NCBI GenBank assembly: GCA_002469545.1
Contig: DKMK01000038.1
Coordinates: 1 to 6,463, forward strand
DNA length: 6,463 nt
DNA from: Rhodobacterales bacterium UBA7416
GTDB lineage: Bacteria > Pseudomonadota > Alphaproteobacteria > Rhodobacterales > Rhodobacteraceae
Direction: 5' to 3'
Below the pieces are notes generated by a model that was not told the DNA's origin, made no database searches, and saw only the letters and a program-made list of their open reading frames with translations. Positions within the stretch are counted from its first letter, which is position 1; the number at the start of each line of letters is the position of its first letter. The position numbers and the translations under genes are program-made. This document shows, in pieces, positions 1 through 6,341 of the stretch.

Positions 1-338
1 CACAGAGCTTTCAAAACACACTCTACGTCCCAAACCGAGCTTGGTCGGCACTTTGGATCGTCATCATTGATGGCAACACCTATCGAAGACGATTTTGGAA
101 ATAGAATGGCCGCAGACGTAGAGCTGTACTTTCAAATCACAAATCTAAATGCACGGGATCGCGCGGCCTCGTATCATTTGGCTCATGACGCGGCTGTTCC
201 TGGGTTTGATAGTAGACAAACATTATGCGAACGCCTTTCTTTAGGGCCCCGCTCTTGATGAATGCTCCGTATTTTGATTTGTATGATCGCAACCGTGTTA
301 TGGAACGCAAGATACAATGCTGGCAGGAAATTAAATGA
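1..338 (+). pseudogene. 3' end of HpaB-type flavin-dependent monooxygenase (oxygenase component), frameshifted
   Basis: Partial gene entering from the left edge. Frame 1 is open from base 1 to a TGA at 256-258 and reads SSLMATPIEDDFGNRMAADV, then ELYFQ, NARDRAASYHLAHDAAVPGF and DSRQTLCER. This matches, from memory, the C-terminal pattern of the 4-hydroxyphenylacetate 3-hydroxylase (HpaB/C2-like) family: LM.xPxExDF, a YF/YLQ segment, AxxRxxLxxLAxD, FxSRQxLYERFF. After CER (226-234) the match continues in frame 3 from about 237 as FFRAPLLMNAPYFDLYDR, then NRVMERKIQCWQEIK, ending at TGA 336-338. That stop overlaps the ATG of the reductase (ATGA), as expected for a translationally coupled oxygenase/reductase pair. 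A single missing base, or two extra bases, near 234-240 explains the break; it may be a real mutation or a sequence error. The family hydroxylates phenolic substrates with reduced flavin from a partner reductase. The exact substrate is unknown, and the upstream part lies outside the window. Confidence 0.68.
325..338 (+). promoter_or_regulatory. Ribosome binding site and ATGA stop/start overlap for the flavin reductase
   Basis: AGGA at 325-328 lies six bases before the ATG at 335-337. That ATG overlaps the TGA (336-338) of the restored oxygenase frame. This decides the reductase start and suggests translational coupling with the upstream oxygenase. Confidence 0.65.
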
Positions 339-1264
339 CTTTTGACGCCCGTGAATTTCGTGATGCTTTGTCTTCCTTTGCGACGGGCGTCACCATTATC
401 TCTGCACGTGATGGCGATAGGAAACCTGTTGGCATGACATGCAGCAGCTTCAACTCCGTTTCAATGGATCCGCCATTGATCCTGTGGAGCGTTACAAAAA
501 TCGCCTTGTCCGCACCAGCATTCAAAGCTGCGCAACACTTTGCTGTGCATGTATTAGCGTTTGATCAAACGGATGTATCAAATCGTTTCGCCCGTTCAGG
601 CGCCGACAAATTTGGTGACACAGATCATCATTTTGACACCAATGGCGTCCCTGTTATCGCAGGCACCGCAAGTCGTTTTGATTGCAAACAATATGCCGTT
701 TATGATGGTGGTGATCATTGGATCATTTTGGGCGAAGTTTTAAATTTCGATCGCTCTAAAAAAGAGGGGCTTGTTTTCGCTGGCGGTTCATACGCGACTG
801 CATCGCCAATCCAACCATCTCGTGAAAACGACGGCGTTGAAATGAAAGATGCGCCTGTTGATAATTTGCTATTCTACCATCTATCTCTCGCTTACCATCA
901 GGTTTCATCTCAATTTCATGCAGAAATTCGCGCGACAGGTTTAACATTGCCAGAATGGCGCATACTGGCCTGTTTACATGGCGATGGCGTTAAACGTGGC
1001 GTTACGGATTTGTCAGAGCGTACATTCATCCAACCACCCGCGCTGGTGGATATGTTGGCGTCGATGGAACAAGAAGGTTTATGCACACTTGATGGTACTG
1101 GGCGAAACGCAATCGTTTCGGGAACAAATAAGGGTCGACAGAAAGTTGCCCACTTGTTTGAGTTGGACAGTCAAATGGAAGCCAGCGTTTTTGGGTCAGC
1201 GGACACTGACGAATCCAAAACTTTGTTTGAATTATTGAACAAGGTGATCACCCGAACCATTTAA
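335..1264 (+). CDS. Flavin reductase with C-terminal MarR-like domain (reductase component of a two-component monooxygenase, C1/HpaC-like)
   Basis: A 309-residue two-domain protein. Residues about 5-155 are a flavin-reductase-like FMN-binding split barrel, seen in FRDALSSFATGVTIIS, GMTCSSFNSVS (33-43), DPPLIL (45-50), FAVHVLAFDQ (69-78) and GGDHWIILGEV (125-135, with the family GDH motif). Residues about 170-309 resemble a MarR winged helix: LTLPEWRIL (203-211), a recognition-helix-like QPPALVDMLASMEQEGL (233-249) and a wing region around 250-263. The p-hydroxyphenylacetate hydroxylase reductase C1 of Acinetobacter has the same fusion and about the same length. There the MarR-like part binds the phenolic substrate and relieves autoinhibition of NADH:FMN reduction. 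By inference this protein supplies reduced flavin to the HpaB-type oxygenase immediately upstream, and its second domain is an effector sensor rather than, or in addition to, a DNA binder. The cognate aromatic substrate is not evident. Cytosolic. Confidence 0.85.
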   Translation: MTFDAREFRDALSSFATGVTIISARDGDRKPVGMTCSSFNSVSMDPPLILWSVTKIALSAPAFKAAQHFAVHVLAFDQTDVSNRFARSGADKFGDTDHHFDTNGVPVIAGTASRFDCKQYAVYDGGDHWIILGEVLNFDRSKKEGLVFAGGSYATASPIQPSRENDGVEMKDAPVDNLLFYHLSLAYHQVSSQFHAEIRATGLTLPEWRILACLHGDGVKRGVTDLSERTFIQPPALVDMLASMEQEGLCTLDGTGRNAIVSGTNKGRQKVAHLFELDSQMEASVFGSADTDESKTLFELLNKVITRTI

Positions 1265-1269
1265 CGCCC

Positions 1270-1299
1270 GTCGAATTCGGTCTACTTTAAGTCGAATTC
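1270..1299 (+). repeat. Two direct copies of GTCGAATTC spaced 21 bp
   Basis: GTCGAATTC occurs at 1270-1278 and again at 1291-1299, a start-to-start distance of 21 bp, about two helical turns. The first copy contains the palindrome CGAATTCG (1272-1279). It sits just after the reductase stop, in the 97-base gap before betC. It could be a tandem binding site for a regulator of betC, or chance; nothing else supports a role. Confidence 0.4.
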
Positions 1300-1361
1300 A
1301 CGCATTGGTTCCTGTATATTTGCCTTATTGTTCATGCACACCCCATTCAGAAAGCGCACCA

Positions 1362-2870
1362 ATGTCACAACCAAATATCCTGATTTTTATGGTCGATCAA
1401 TTGAACGGCACATTCTTTCCAGATGGGCCGGCTGAATGGTTGCATGCACCAAATTTAAAAAAGCTGGCTGCAAAATCAACTCGTTTTCAGAACAGCTATA
1501 CCGCATCGCCTCTTTGCGCGCCCGGGCGCGCATCATTTATGTCAGGATTGTTGCCGTCAAAATCGCGCGTTTATGACAACGCTGCTGAATTCGCATCCGA
1601 CATCCCGACATATGCTCATCACTTACGCCGCGCGGGTTACCAAACCTGTTTGTCCGGCAAAATGCATTTCGTCGGTCCAGATCAAATGCACGGTTTCGAA
1701 GAACGCTTAACTACCGATATTTATCCCGCCGATTTTGGTTGGACACCTGATTATCGCAAGCCAGGTGAACGCATTGATTGGTGGTATCACAATATGGGTT
1801 CTGTCACCGGTGCTGGTGTCGCCGAAATCTCAAACCAAATGGAATACGATGACGAGGTGGCATATAATGCAACACGCAAGGTTTACGATTTGGCACGTGG
1901 CACGGATGACCGCCCATGGTGCCTGACCGTCAGTTTCACCCATCCACACGACCCATATGTTGCCCGCAAAAAATATTGGGATCTATACGAAGATTGCGAG
2001 CATTTGATGCCGACAATTCCAACCATGGAATATGACGATCACGACACCCATTCCAAACGTATTTTTGATGCAAATAATTGGCGTGATTTTGACATCAAAG
2101 ATGAAGACATCCAAAAGTCCCGTCGCGCATATTTCGCGAACATTAGTTATTTGGACGACAAAATTGGCGAGGTCATGGAAGCGTTGAAATCCACACGCCA
2201 AGACGCAACAGTTCTGTTCGTTTCCGATCATGGCGATATGCTGGGCGAACGTGGCTTATGGTTTAAGATGTCATTCCTCGAGGGATCAAGCCGCGTACCA
2301 CTGATGATCTGCGATCCTTCTATGGAGCCCGGCTTGGTCACTGCGCCAGTGTCAAACATTGATGTCACACCAACGTTGTGCGATTTGGCCGGCGTGTCGA
2401 TCGACGAAATAGCGCCATGGGTCGAGGGGGAGAGCTTGGTACATCTTGGTCAAGGTGGTGAACGCACCAGTCCCGTTGCAATGGAATACGCGGCCGAAGC
2501 ATCATATGCACCAATGGTTTCTCTGCGTTATGGCCCATGGAAATATAACCGCTGTGCGTTGGATGATGATCAACTATTCAATTTAGACGCTGACCCACAC
2601 GAACTTACAAATTTGGCAAATGTGCCAGCTCACAAAGGAACGCTTGATCAGTTAAGGGCGAAATCACAGGCACGTTGGGATTTAGACGCCTTCGACAACC
2701 AAGTGCGCGAAAGCCAAGCACGTCGTTGGGTGGTTTACGAGGCATTACGCAACGGAAACTATTTCCCATGGGATTACCAACCCCTACAAGATGCATCAGA
2801 ACGCTATATGCGGAACCATATGAATTTGGATAACTTGGAAGGCGAAAAACGCTTTCCGCGAGGTGAATAG
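1362..2870 (+). CDS. betC: Choline-sulfatase
   Basis: A 502-residue type I sulfatase that hydrolyses choline-O-sulfate to choline and sulfate, feeding the betaine pathway. The start is set at ATG 1362 (MSQPNILIFMVDQ), because the family begins close to the metal-binding NILxxMVDQ strand; an in-frame TTG at 1305 would add an unsupported 19-residue leader. Visible features are D12 (metal), the sulfatase signature around C52 (SPLCAPGRASFMSG, where C52 would become formylglycine), KMHF at 100-103, SFTHPHDP (191-198), the metal site SDHGDM (288-293) and K302. The C-terminal choline-sulfatase extension is also present (RRWVVYEALRNG, FPWDYQP, 454-474). No signal peptide is seen, so it acts in the cytoplasm. 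Activity needs a formylglycine-generating system encoded elsewhere. The CAPGR context and length fit BetC of rhizobia and roseobacters well. It converges on betI with only 3 bp between the stop codons and is not in the betB-betA operon. Confidence 0.95.
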   Translation: MSQPNILIFMVDQLNGTFFPDGPAEWLHAPNLKKLAAKSTRFQNSYTASPLCAPGRASFMSGLLPSKSRVYDNAAEFASDIPTYAHHLRRAGYQTCLSGKMHFVGPDQMHGFEERLTTDIYPADFGWTPDYRKPGERIDWWYHNMGSVTGAGVAEISNQMEYDDEVAYNATRKVYDLARGTDDRPWCLTVSFTHPHDPYVARKKYWDLYEDCEHLMPTIPTMEYDDHDTHSKRIFDANNWRDFDIKDEDIQKSRRAYFANISYLDDKIGEVMEALKSTRQDATVLFVSDHGDMLGERGLWFKMSFLEGSSRVPLMICDPSMEPGLVTAPVSNIDVTPTLCDLAGVSIDEIAPWVEGESLVHLGQGGERTSPVAMEYAAEASYAPMVSLRYGPWKYNRCALDDDQLFNLDADPHELTNLANVPAHKGTLDQLRAKSQARWDLDAFDNQVRESQARRWVVYEALRNGNYFPWDYQPLQDASERYMRNHMNLDNLEGEKRFPRGE

Positions 2871-2891
2871 CTGTTATTCGCTTTGCCTCGC
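2858..2891. terminator. Possible bidirectional hairpin at the betC/betI convergent junction
   Basis: GCGAGG (2858-2863) can pair with CCTCGC (2886-2891). Inside this, GTGAATA (2863-2869) can pair with TATTCGC (2875-2881) around a five-base loop, with one G-T wobble; both stems share base 2863. The structure covers the stop codons of both convergent genes. There is no clear T-run on either side, so termination activity is only a guess. Confidence 0.25.
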
Positions 2892-3464
2892 CAACAACAG
2901 CGCGGCAACGTCACGAACTCCACTCCGTGCTTGGGATGGCGCGAGCTTAGTTACCTCTGCTTGCGCAGCTTCCAGCCAAACCCCATCCATATAGGCCTGC
3001 AATGCACGCCGGACTGTTTCCCGAGTTTCAACTGGTAGCAGTTGTTTCAGTTCTGCGCGAAAATGTGATCGTACGCGGCCGAGGTTGATCTTGTGCAACC
3101 GCGATAATCGAGTTGAATATGGCGCATGTGACCAAAATTGAATCCAAACACTGGTTTGCTCAACCGTAAATAACGCATCATCAAAGTTCGCGTCGCAAAT
3201 CGCCATCAACCGCTGGCGAGGCGTATCCGTTGAACTGAGACGCCTCAGCAAAGCGTGTTTTAAAATATCCAATAGACGGCGCATTGTTGCTTCCATCAGT
3301 TTCTCTTTACTTCCGAAGTAGTAATTAATGCTGGCAGCCGATGTCCCTGCGCGTTTAGCAATCTCTGTCATAGTTACAACACTATAGCCGCGCTCATGCA
3401 CCGCAAGAATCGCCGCGTCTATCAATTCTTCACTTCGAATATCGCGTATGGTTTTCCGTCTCAT
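2874..3464 (-). CDS. betI: TetR-family transcriptional regulator BetI (repressor of the betaine synthesis genes)
   Basis: A 196-residue one-domain repressor of the usual BetI size. The N-terminal TetR helix-turn-helix is clear: RSEELIDAAILAVHERGYSV, then TMTEIAKRAGTSAASINYYF (31-50) followed by GSKEKL. The ligand domain has BetI-like features: WIQFWSHAP (107-115), RLSRLHKINLGRVRSHFRAE (119-138) and YMDGVWLEAA (158-167). In characterised bacteria BetI represses bet genes and is released by choline. The gene reads away from the BCCT-betB-betA genes, sharing a 161-base intergenic region with a palindrome and a consensus -10 box, so autoregulation and control of the divergent operon are likely. 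The start at 3464 is chosen because the family begins a few residues before the first helix. No strong Shine-Dalgarno sequence precedes it. Confidence 0.9.
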   Translation of the reverse strand: MRRKTIRDIRSEELIDAAILAVHERGYSVVTMTEIAKRAGTSAASINYYFGSKEKLMEATMRRLLDILKHALLRRLSSTDTPRQRLMAICDANFDDALFTVEQTSVWIQFWSHAPYSTRLSRLHKINLGRVRSHFRAELKQLLPVETRETVRRALQAYMDGVWLEAAQAEVTKLAPSQARSGVRDVAALLLARQSE

Positions 3465-3488
3465 GGCTACACAGTGAATATTTTTAGC

Positions 3489-3494
3489 ATTATA
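3489..3494 (-). promoter_or_regulatory. Candidate -10 box for betI
   Basis: On the minus strand these bases read TATAAT, a perfect sigma-70 -10 hexamer, about 25 bases before the betI ATG. No good -35 hexamer is visible at 16-18 bp spacing, where the DNA is AT-rich. Confidence 0.4.
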
Positions 3495-3524
3495 TTCAAC
3501 AGTTTAAATTAAATATTTCATTTC

Positions 3525-3540
3525 TTAAATGGCCATTTAA
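3525..3540. promoter_or_regulatory. Perfect 16-bp palindrome, candidate BetI operator
   Basis: TTAAATGGCCATTTAA is a perfect inverted repeat with no spacer, in the middle of the divergent betI/transporter intergenic region. It lies about 61 bases from the betI start and 86 bases from the transporter start. TetR-family dimers typically bind palindromes of this size, and the site would overlap the expected -35 position of a rightward promoter with a -10 at 3556-3561. It does not match the TTGAACGTTCAA-type BetI site I recall from enterobacteria, so the assignment is by position and symmetry only. Confidence 0.5.
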
Positions 3541-3555
3541 TTTTTTATTTTACCA

Positions 3556-3561
3556 TATGAT
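3556..3561 (+). promoter_or_regulatory. Candidate -10 box for the transporter-betB-betA genes
   Basis: TATGAT differs from TATAAT at one position and lies about 65 bases before the transporter start. The -35 position 17 bp upstream reads CCATTT, inside the palindrome at 3525-3540, and is a poor match to consensus. It may need an activator, or the real promoter may be elsewhere in this AT-rich stretch. Confidence 0.25.
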
Positions 3562-3610
3562 AAAAACCGTCTAAGGTGCAACATCATAAAAGGTCAAAAT
3601 AAGCCAAAAA

Positions 3611-3628
3611 AGGGAGGGTAAAAAATTG
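3611..3628 (+). promoter_or_regulatory. Strong Shine-Dalgarno sequence fixing a TTG start for the BCCT transporter
   Basis: AGGGAGGG (3611-3618, with the core GGAGG at 3613-3617) is followed by TAAAAAA and then TTG at 3626. The frame upstream is closed by TAA at 3587 and contains no ATG, so TTG is the best start available. Confidence 0.65.
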
Positions 3629-4822
3629 CATTCAATATTGATATTTGGCGTCTTACTTGCGTTCGCGTTGGTGATATTTTGCGTCATCAAATGGTGGAAC
3701 GTAGAATGTATCGGCGTTACGCCCGTACCTCTTTTCACATTCATAGCAATTCTTTTCACGTCCGGCTTAGATGTCGGGCTTATTATGTTTCCACTGACCG
3801 AGTTTGGCGGATATGCAACAGAAACAGCATATTCATTCACCAATCCATTAGCTATCGAGTTCGGTTTTTGGGGATTTTTGATTTGGGCATTCTACTTCCT
3901 GACTGCATTCTATTTTTGCGTCATCGAGCCTCGCGTTAAGTTCTTTGAAATTCCTGTGGTACGCATTGCGAACAACCTCGTAATCATTGGCACATGCGCG
4001 TTTACCGCTAGTCTCTTCTTGATTTACTTGCCAGGTTATATCCCAGAAATTGGCGATGGTGAAACCGTTGTAGCAACATTCTATGTTATCGTTTTTGCAG
4101 TCATTTTGGCAGCAGCGTATTCAAGTACAGACATAAAATTTGTTCGTATCTTAAGTCTGGGCTCAACCTTCTTATTTTTGGCATTGATTGCTGGCATGTG
4201 GATTTACGCTGGCATGAGTCTGTCTGAATTTGGTTCAACTATTTCGAACATCAGTGGCTATTTTGGCAACCTACATAAATTTGTGTTACCACTAACAGAT
4301 TACCACGAATTCTATTTGTTCTGGTGGTTCGCATGGTCGATTATGATTGGGCAATTCACATCACGTTTTGTGGGAGGCCTGAAAACATGGCAGCTTTTGG
4401 TGTCACTATTGGTCTTCCCGTCCATCCCATTGGCCATATGGTTCAGCGTTTTGTATTTCTACCATTTGAATGCAATTCCAACGGTGGGTGTCGTGAATCT
4501 AGCAATGATAGTCGTCGGGATTACTTTCGTTATCAACTCTCTAGACAGCTTAATTCGTTTGTATACGGACAATCTATCACTGACCGCTCAACGTTTCGGG
4601 AAACCAATGTATATTGCAGGTAACGTGGCCGTTTTATTCTTACTGACAATCTTGTTTAAGAGCCAATGGTTGCAAATCCAGTGGATTGGTGCTGTTGTCG
4701 TTGGGCTATATTTTGCGTGTCTGGCGTTTATTTTGATTACAAAGCGTCACGAAGTTATGGCGATTAATGCATCGCCGTCTGATCGCACGCTTGACTACAC
4801 CAAGATTGAAAATACACACTAA
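3626..4822 (+). CDS. Short, divergent BCCT-family transporter (probable choline or betaine uptake)
   Basis: A 398-residue inner-membrane protein with about 11 hydrophobic segments (roughly 4-22, 33-57, 76-100, 115-137, 149-167, 175-195, 227-245, 255-278, 285-304, 330-345, 349-372). It fits the BCCT family by several landmarks. FWGFLIWAFYF carries W82, W87 and Y90, the same W-x4-W-x2-Y spacing as the TM4 aromatic box of BetP. FWWFAWS carries W233, W234 and W237, equivalent to the TM8 WWxSW box. The TM10 motif appears as INSLDSL (303-309). The usual TM3 GMGIG motif reads SGLDVGL (46-52) instead. Family members usually have 12 TMs and 500-700 residues; this one seems to lack TM1 and any osmosensing C-terminal extension. 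Choline or betaine import is inferred from the aromatic boxes and from its place between betI and betB; it fills the role of betT. The start is TTG with a strong Shine-Dalgarno sequence; no in-frame ATG lies upstream. Confidence 0.8.
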   Translation: MHSILIFGVLLAFALVIFCVIKWWNVECIGVTPVPLFTFIAILFTSGLDVGLIMFPLTEFGGYATETAYSFTNPLAIEFGFWGFLIWAFYFLTAFYFCVIEPRVKFFEIPVVRIANNLVIIGTCAFTASLFLIYLPGYIPEIGDGETVVATFYVIVFAVILAAAYSSTDIKFVRILSLGSTFLFLALIAGMWIYAGMSLSEFGSTISNISGYFGNLHKFVLPLTDYHEFYLFWWFAWSIMIGQFTSRFVGGLKTWQLLVSLLVFPSIPLAIWFSVLYFYHLNAIPTVGVVNLAMIVVGITFVINSLDSLIRLYTDNLSLTAQRFGKPMYIAGNVAVLFLLTILFKSQWLQIQWIGAVVVGLYFACLAFILITKRHEVMAINASPSDRTLDYTKIENTH

Positions 4823-4831
4823 TGCTGAAAG

Positions 4832-4856
4832 TGGCCTTCGACATCGTCGAGGGCCA
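4832..4856 (+). promoter_or_regulatory. Strong intergenic hairpin between the transporter and betB
   Basis: TGGCCTTCGAC (4832-4842) pairs with GTCGAGGGCCA (4846-4856) around a three-base ATC loop: 11 pairs, one of them a T-G wobble, mostly GC. It begins nine bases after the transporter stop. No T-run follows, so it is not a classical intrinsic terminator. It could stabilise the transporter mRNA, partially attenuate read-through or mark an RNA processing site. It also buries GAGGG and an in-frame ATG at 4856, which argues that betB starts at 4880. Confidence 0.55.
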
Positions 4857-4879
4857 TGCCAACAAAGAAAGTATCCATT

Positions 4880-6331
4880 ATGCACGCTCAACCAACCGCC
4901 AGCCATTTCATCAATGGCAAATACGTTGAAGACACCAACGGTAAAGTTATCGAATGCATTTATCCTGCGACCGGCGAAGTGATCGCAAAGCTGCATTCCG
5001 CAACGCCAGAAATCATTGATATGGCATTGAACGCGGCAAAATCTGCGCAAAAAGCATGGGGCAAATTATCTGGCACTGAACGGGGCCGCGTTTTGCGCCG
5101 CGCGTCTGATATCATACGTGAACGCAATCACGAACTGTCTGTTTTGGAAACCTACGACACAGGCAAACCGATGCAAGAAACGCTGTATGTCGACGCCACG
5201 TCCGGAGCAGACGCGTTGGAATACTTTGGTGGCCTGGCTGGATCAATCACTGGTGAACACATCCCCTTGGGTGAAGATTGGGTTTACACCAAACGCATTC
5301 CTTTGGGTGTATGTGTTGGCATTGGCGCATGGAATTACCCTACTCAAATCGCATGTTGGAAAGGTGCCCCTGCACTAGCTTGTGGTAATTCTATGATTTT
5401 TAAGCCATCCGAAATGACACCATTGTGCGCATTAAAGATCGCCGAAATTTTGATAGAGGCCGGTGCGCCTGCTGGTATTTACAACGTGGTCCAAGGATAT
5501 GGCGATGTTGGTGCAGCACTGGTGACTGATCCACGCGTAGACAAGGTTTCGCTGACAGGATCCGCATCCACCGGTAAGAAAGTTTATGCAGCGGCCGCGG
5601 CAGGTATGAAACACGTCACCATGGAATTGGGTGGCAAATCACCCCTAATTATTTTTGACGACGCAGACATCGAAAACGCAATTGGTGGCGCAATGCTGGC
5701 AAACATGTACTCCACAGGTCAGGTTTGTTCAAACGGTACGCGCGTATTCGTTCAAAGTGGAATCAAAGATGCATTTTTGAAACGGTTCGCCGAACGCGCC
5801 GCAGCAATTAAAATCGGCGACCCAATGGACGAAGAAACCCAATTCGGACCCATGGTTTCAAAATCACAACGTGACATCGTTATGGGTTTTATTGAACAAG
5901 GAAAAGCTGAAGGCGCAACTCTAGTGTGTGGCGGCAACGCAATTGATGGCGCAGGTTATTTCATTGAACCAACCGTGTTTGCCGATGTGACTGATAACAT
6001 GACGATCGCACGCGAAGAAATTTTTGGCCCCGTAATGTCGGTATTCTCATTTGAAACCGAAGAAGAAGTAATCGCCCGCGCCAATGACACTGACTTAGGA
6101 TTAGCAGGTGGCGTTTTTACAAACGACATCAAACGCGCCCATCGTGTTGTCGACGAATTGGACGCTGGTACGTGCTTTATCAACAGCTACAACGATGCCC
6201 CAGTCGAAGCGCCCTTTGGTGGCGTTAAAGGCTCTGGCGTTGGGCGGGAAAACTCAAAGGCCGCAATCGAACATTACAGCCAACTCAAAACCGTTTACGT
6301 TCGCATGGGCAACGTCGATTCACCTTACTAA
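4880..6331 (+). CDS. betB: Betaine aldehyde dehydrogenase
   Basis: A 483-residue NAD(P)+-dependent aldehyde dehydrogenase that oxidises betaine aldehyde to glycine betaine in the cytosol. ALDH landmarks, numbered from the 4880 start: WNYP with N152, KPSE (175-178), the nucleotide-binding loop TGSASTGKKV (226-235), general base E249 in MELGGKSP, catalytic C283 in GQVCSNGTR, REEIFGPV (378-385) and the C-terminal PFGGVKGSGVGRE. Full length and intact. ATG 4880 (MHAQPTASHFINGKYVEDT) is preferred over the in-frame ATG at 4856, because alphaproteobacterial BetB proteins begin near M-AQP-ASHF, because AAAGAAAG (4864-4871) lies at usable spacing, and because 4856 falls inside a hairpin with GAGGG only two bases away. 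It follows the transporter by 57 bases and precedes betA by 10 bases, so it is probably co-transcribed with them and under BetI control. Confidence 0.96.
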   Translation: MHAQPTASHFINGKYVEDTNGKVIECIYPATGEVIAKLHSATPEIIDMALNAAKSAQKAWGKLSGTERGRVLRRASDIIRERNHELSVLETYDTGKPMQETLYVDATSGADALEYFGGLAGSITGEHIPLGEDWVYTKRIPLGVCVGIGAWNYPTQIACWKGAPALACGNSMIFKPSEMTPLCALKIAEILIEAGAPAGIYNVVQGYGDVGAALVTDPRVDKVSLTGSASTGKKVYAAAAAGMKHVTMELGGKSPLIIFDDADIENAIGGAMLANMYSTGQVCSNGTRVFVQSGIKDAFLKRFAERAAAIKIGDPMDEETQFGPMVSKSQRDIVMGFIEQGKAEGATLVCGGNAIDGAGYFIEPTVFADVTDNMTIAREEIFGPVMSVFSFETEEEVIARANDTDLGLAGGVFTNDIKRAHRVVDELDAGTCFINSYNDAPVEAPFGGVKGSGVGRENSKAAIEHYSQLKTVYVRMGNVDSPY

Positions 6332-6334
6332 GGA
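6330..6334 (+). promoter_or_regulatory. Ribosome binding site for betA
   Basis: AAGGA overlaps the betB TAA stop and lies seven bases before ATG 6342. The tight 10-base gap supports co-translation of betB and betA. Confidence 0.7.
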
Positions 6335-6341
6335 CACCAAA

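Noticed and set aside
67..258. Stand-alone 63-residue gene starting with MMATPIEDDF
   Set aside because: The frame is open to the left edge and its sequence matches the interior of an HpaB-type protein, so the Met codons are internal and the TGA is the result of a frame break.
258..338. Separate small peptide gene starting at ATG 258
   Set aside because: The sequence reads as the expected C-terminal tail of the oxygenase, and the frame is open further upstream (FFRAPLL precedes it). It is treated as part of the frameshifted gene.
1305..1361. TTG-initiated N-terminal extension of the choline sulfatase
   Set aside because: The leader has no family similarity and is not a signal peptide. ATG 1362 places the NILIFMVDQ strand at the normal distance from the N-terminus.
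3506..3543. Outer inverted repeat AAATTAAAT (3506-3514) / ATTTAATTT (3535-3543)
   Set aside because: Both arms are pure A/T in an AT-rich region, and the second arm overlaps the better 16-bp palindrome. Chance is a sufficient explanation.
4856..4879. ATG at 4856 as the start of betB
   Set aside because: It lies inside a strong hairpin with GAGGG only two bases away, and the eight extra residues are not typical of the family, which starts near M-AQP-ASHF.
4706..5050. Minus-strand 114-codon open frame across the transporter/betB junction
   Set aside because: It overlaps two well-supported genes and a hairpin, has no recognisable domain, and looks like an antisense shadow.
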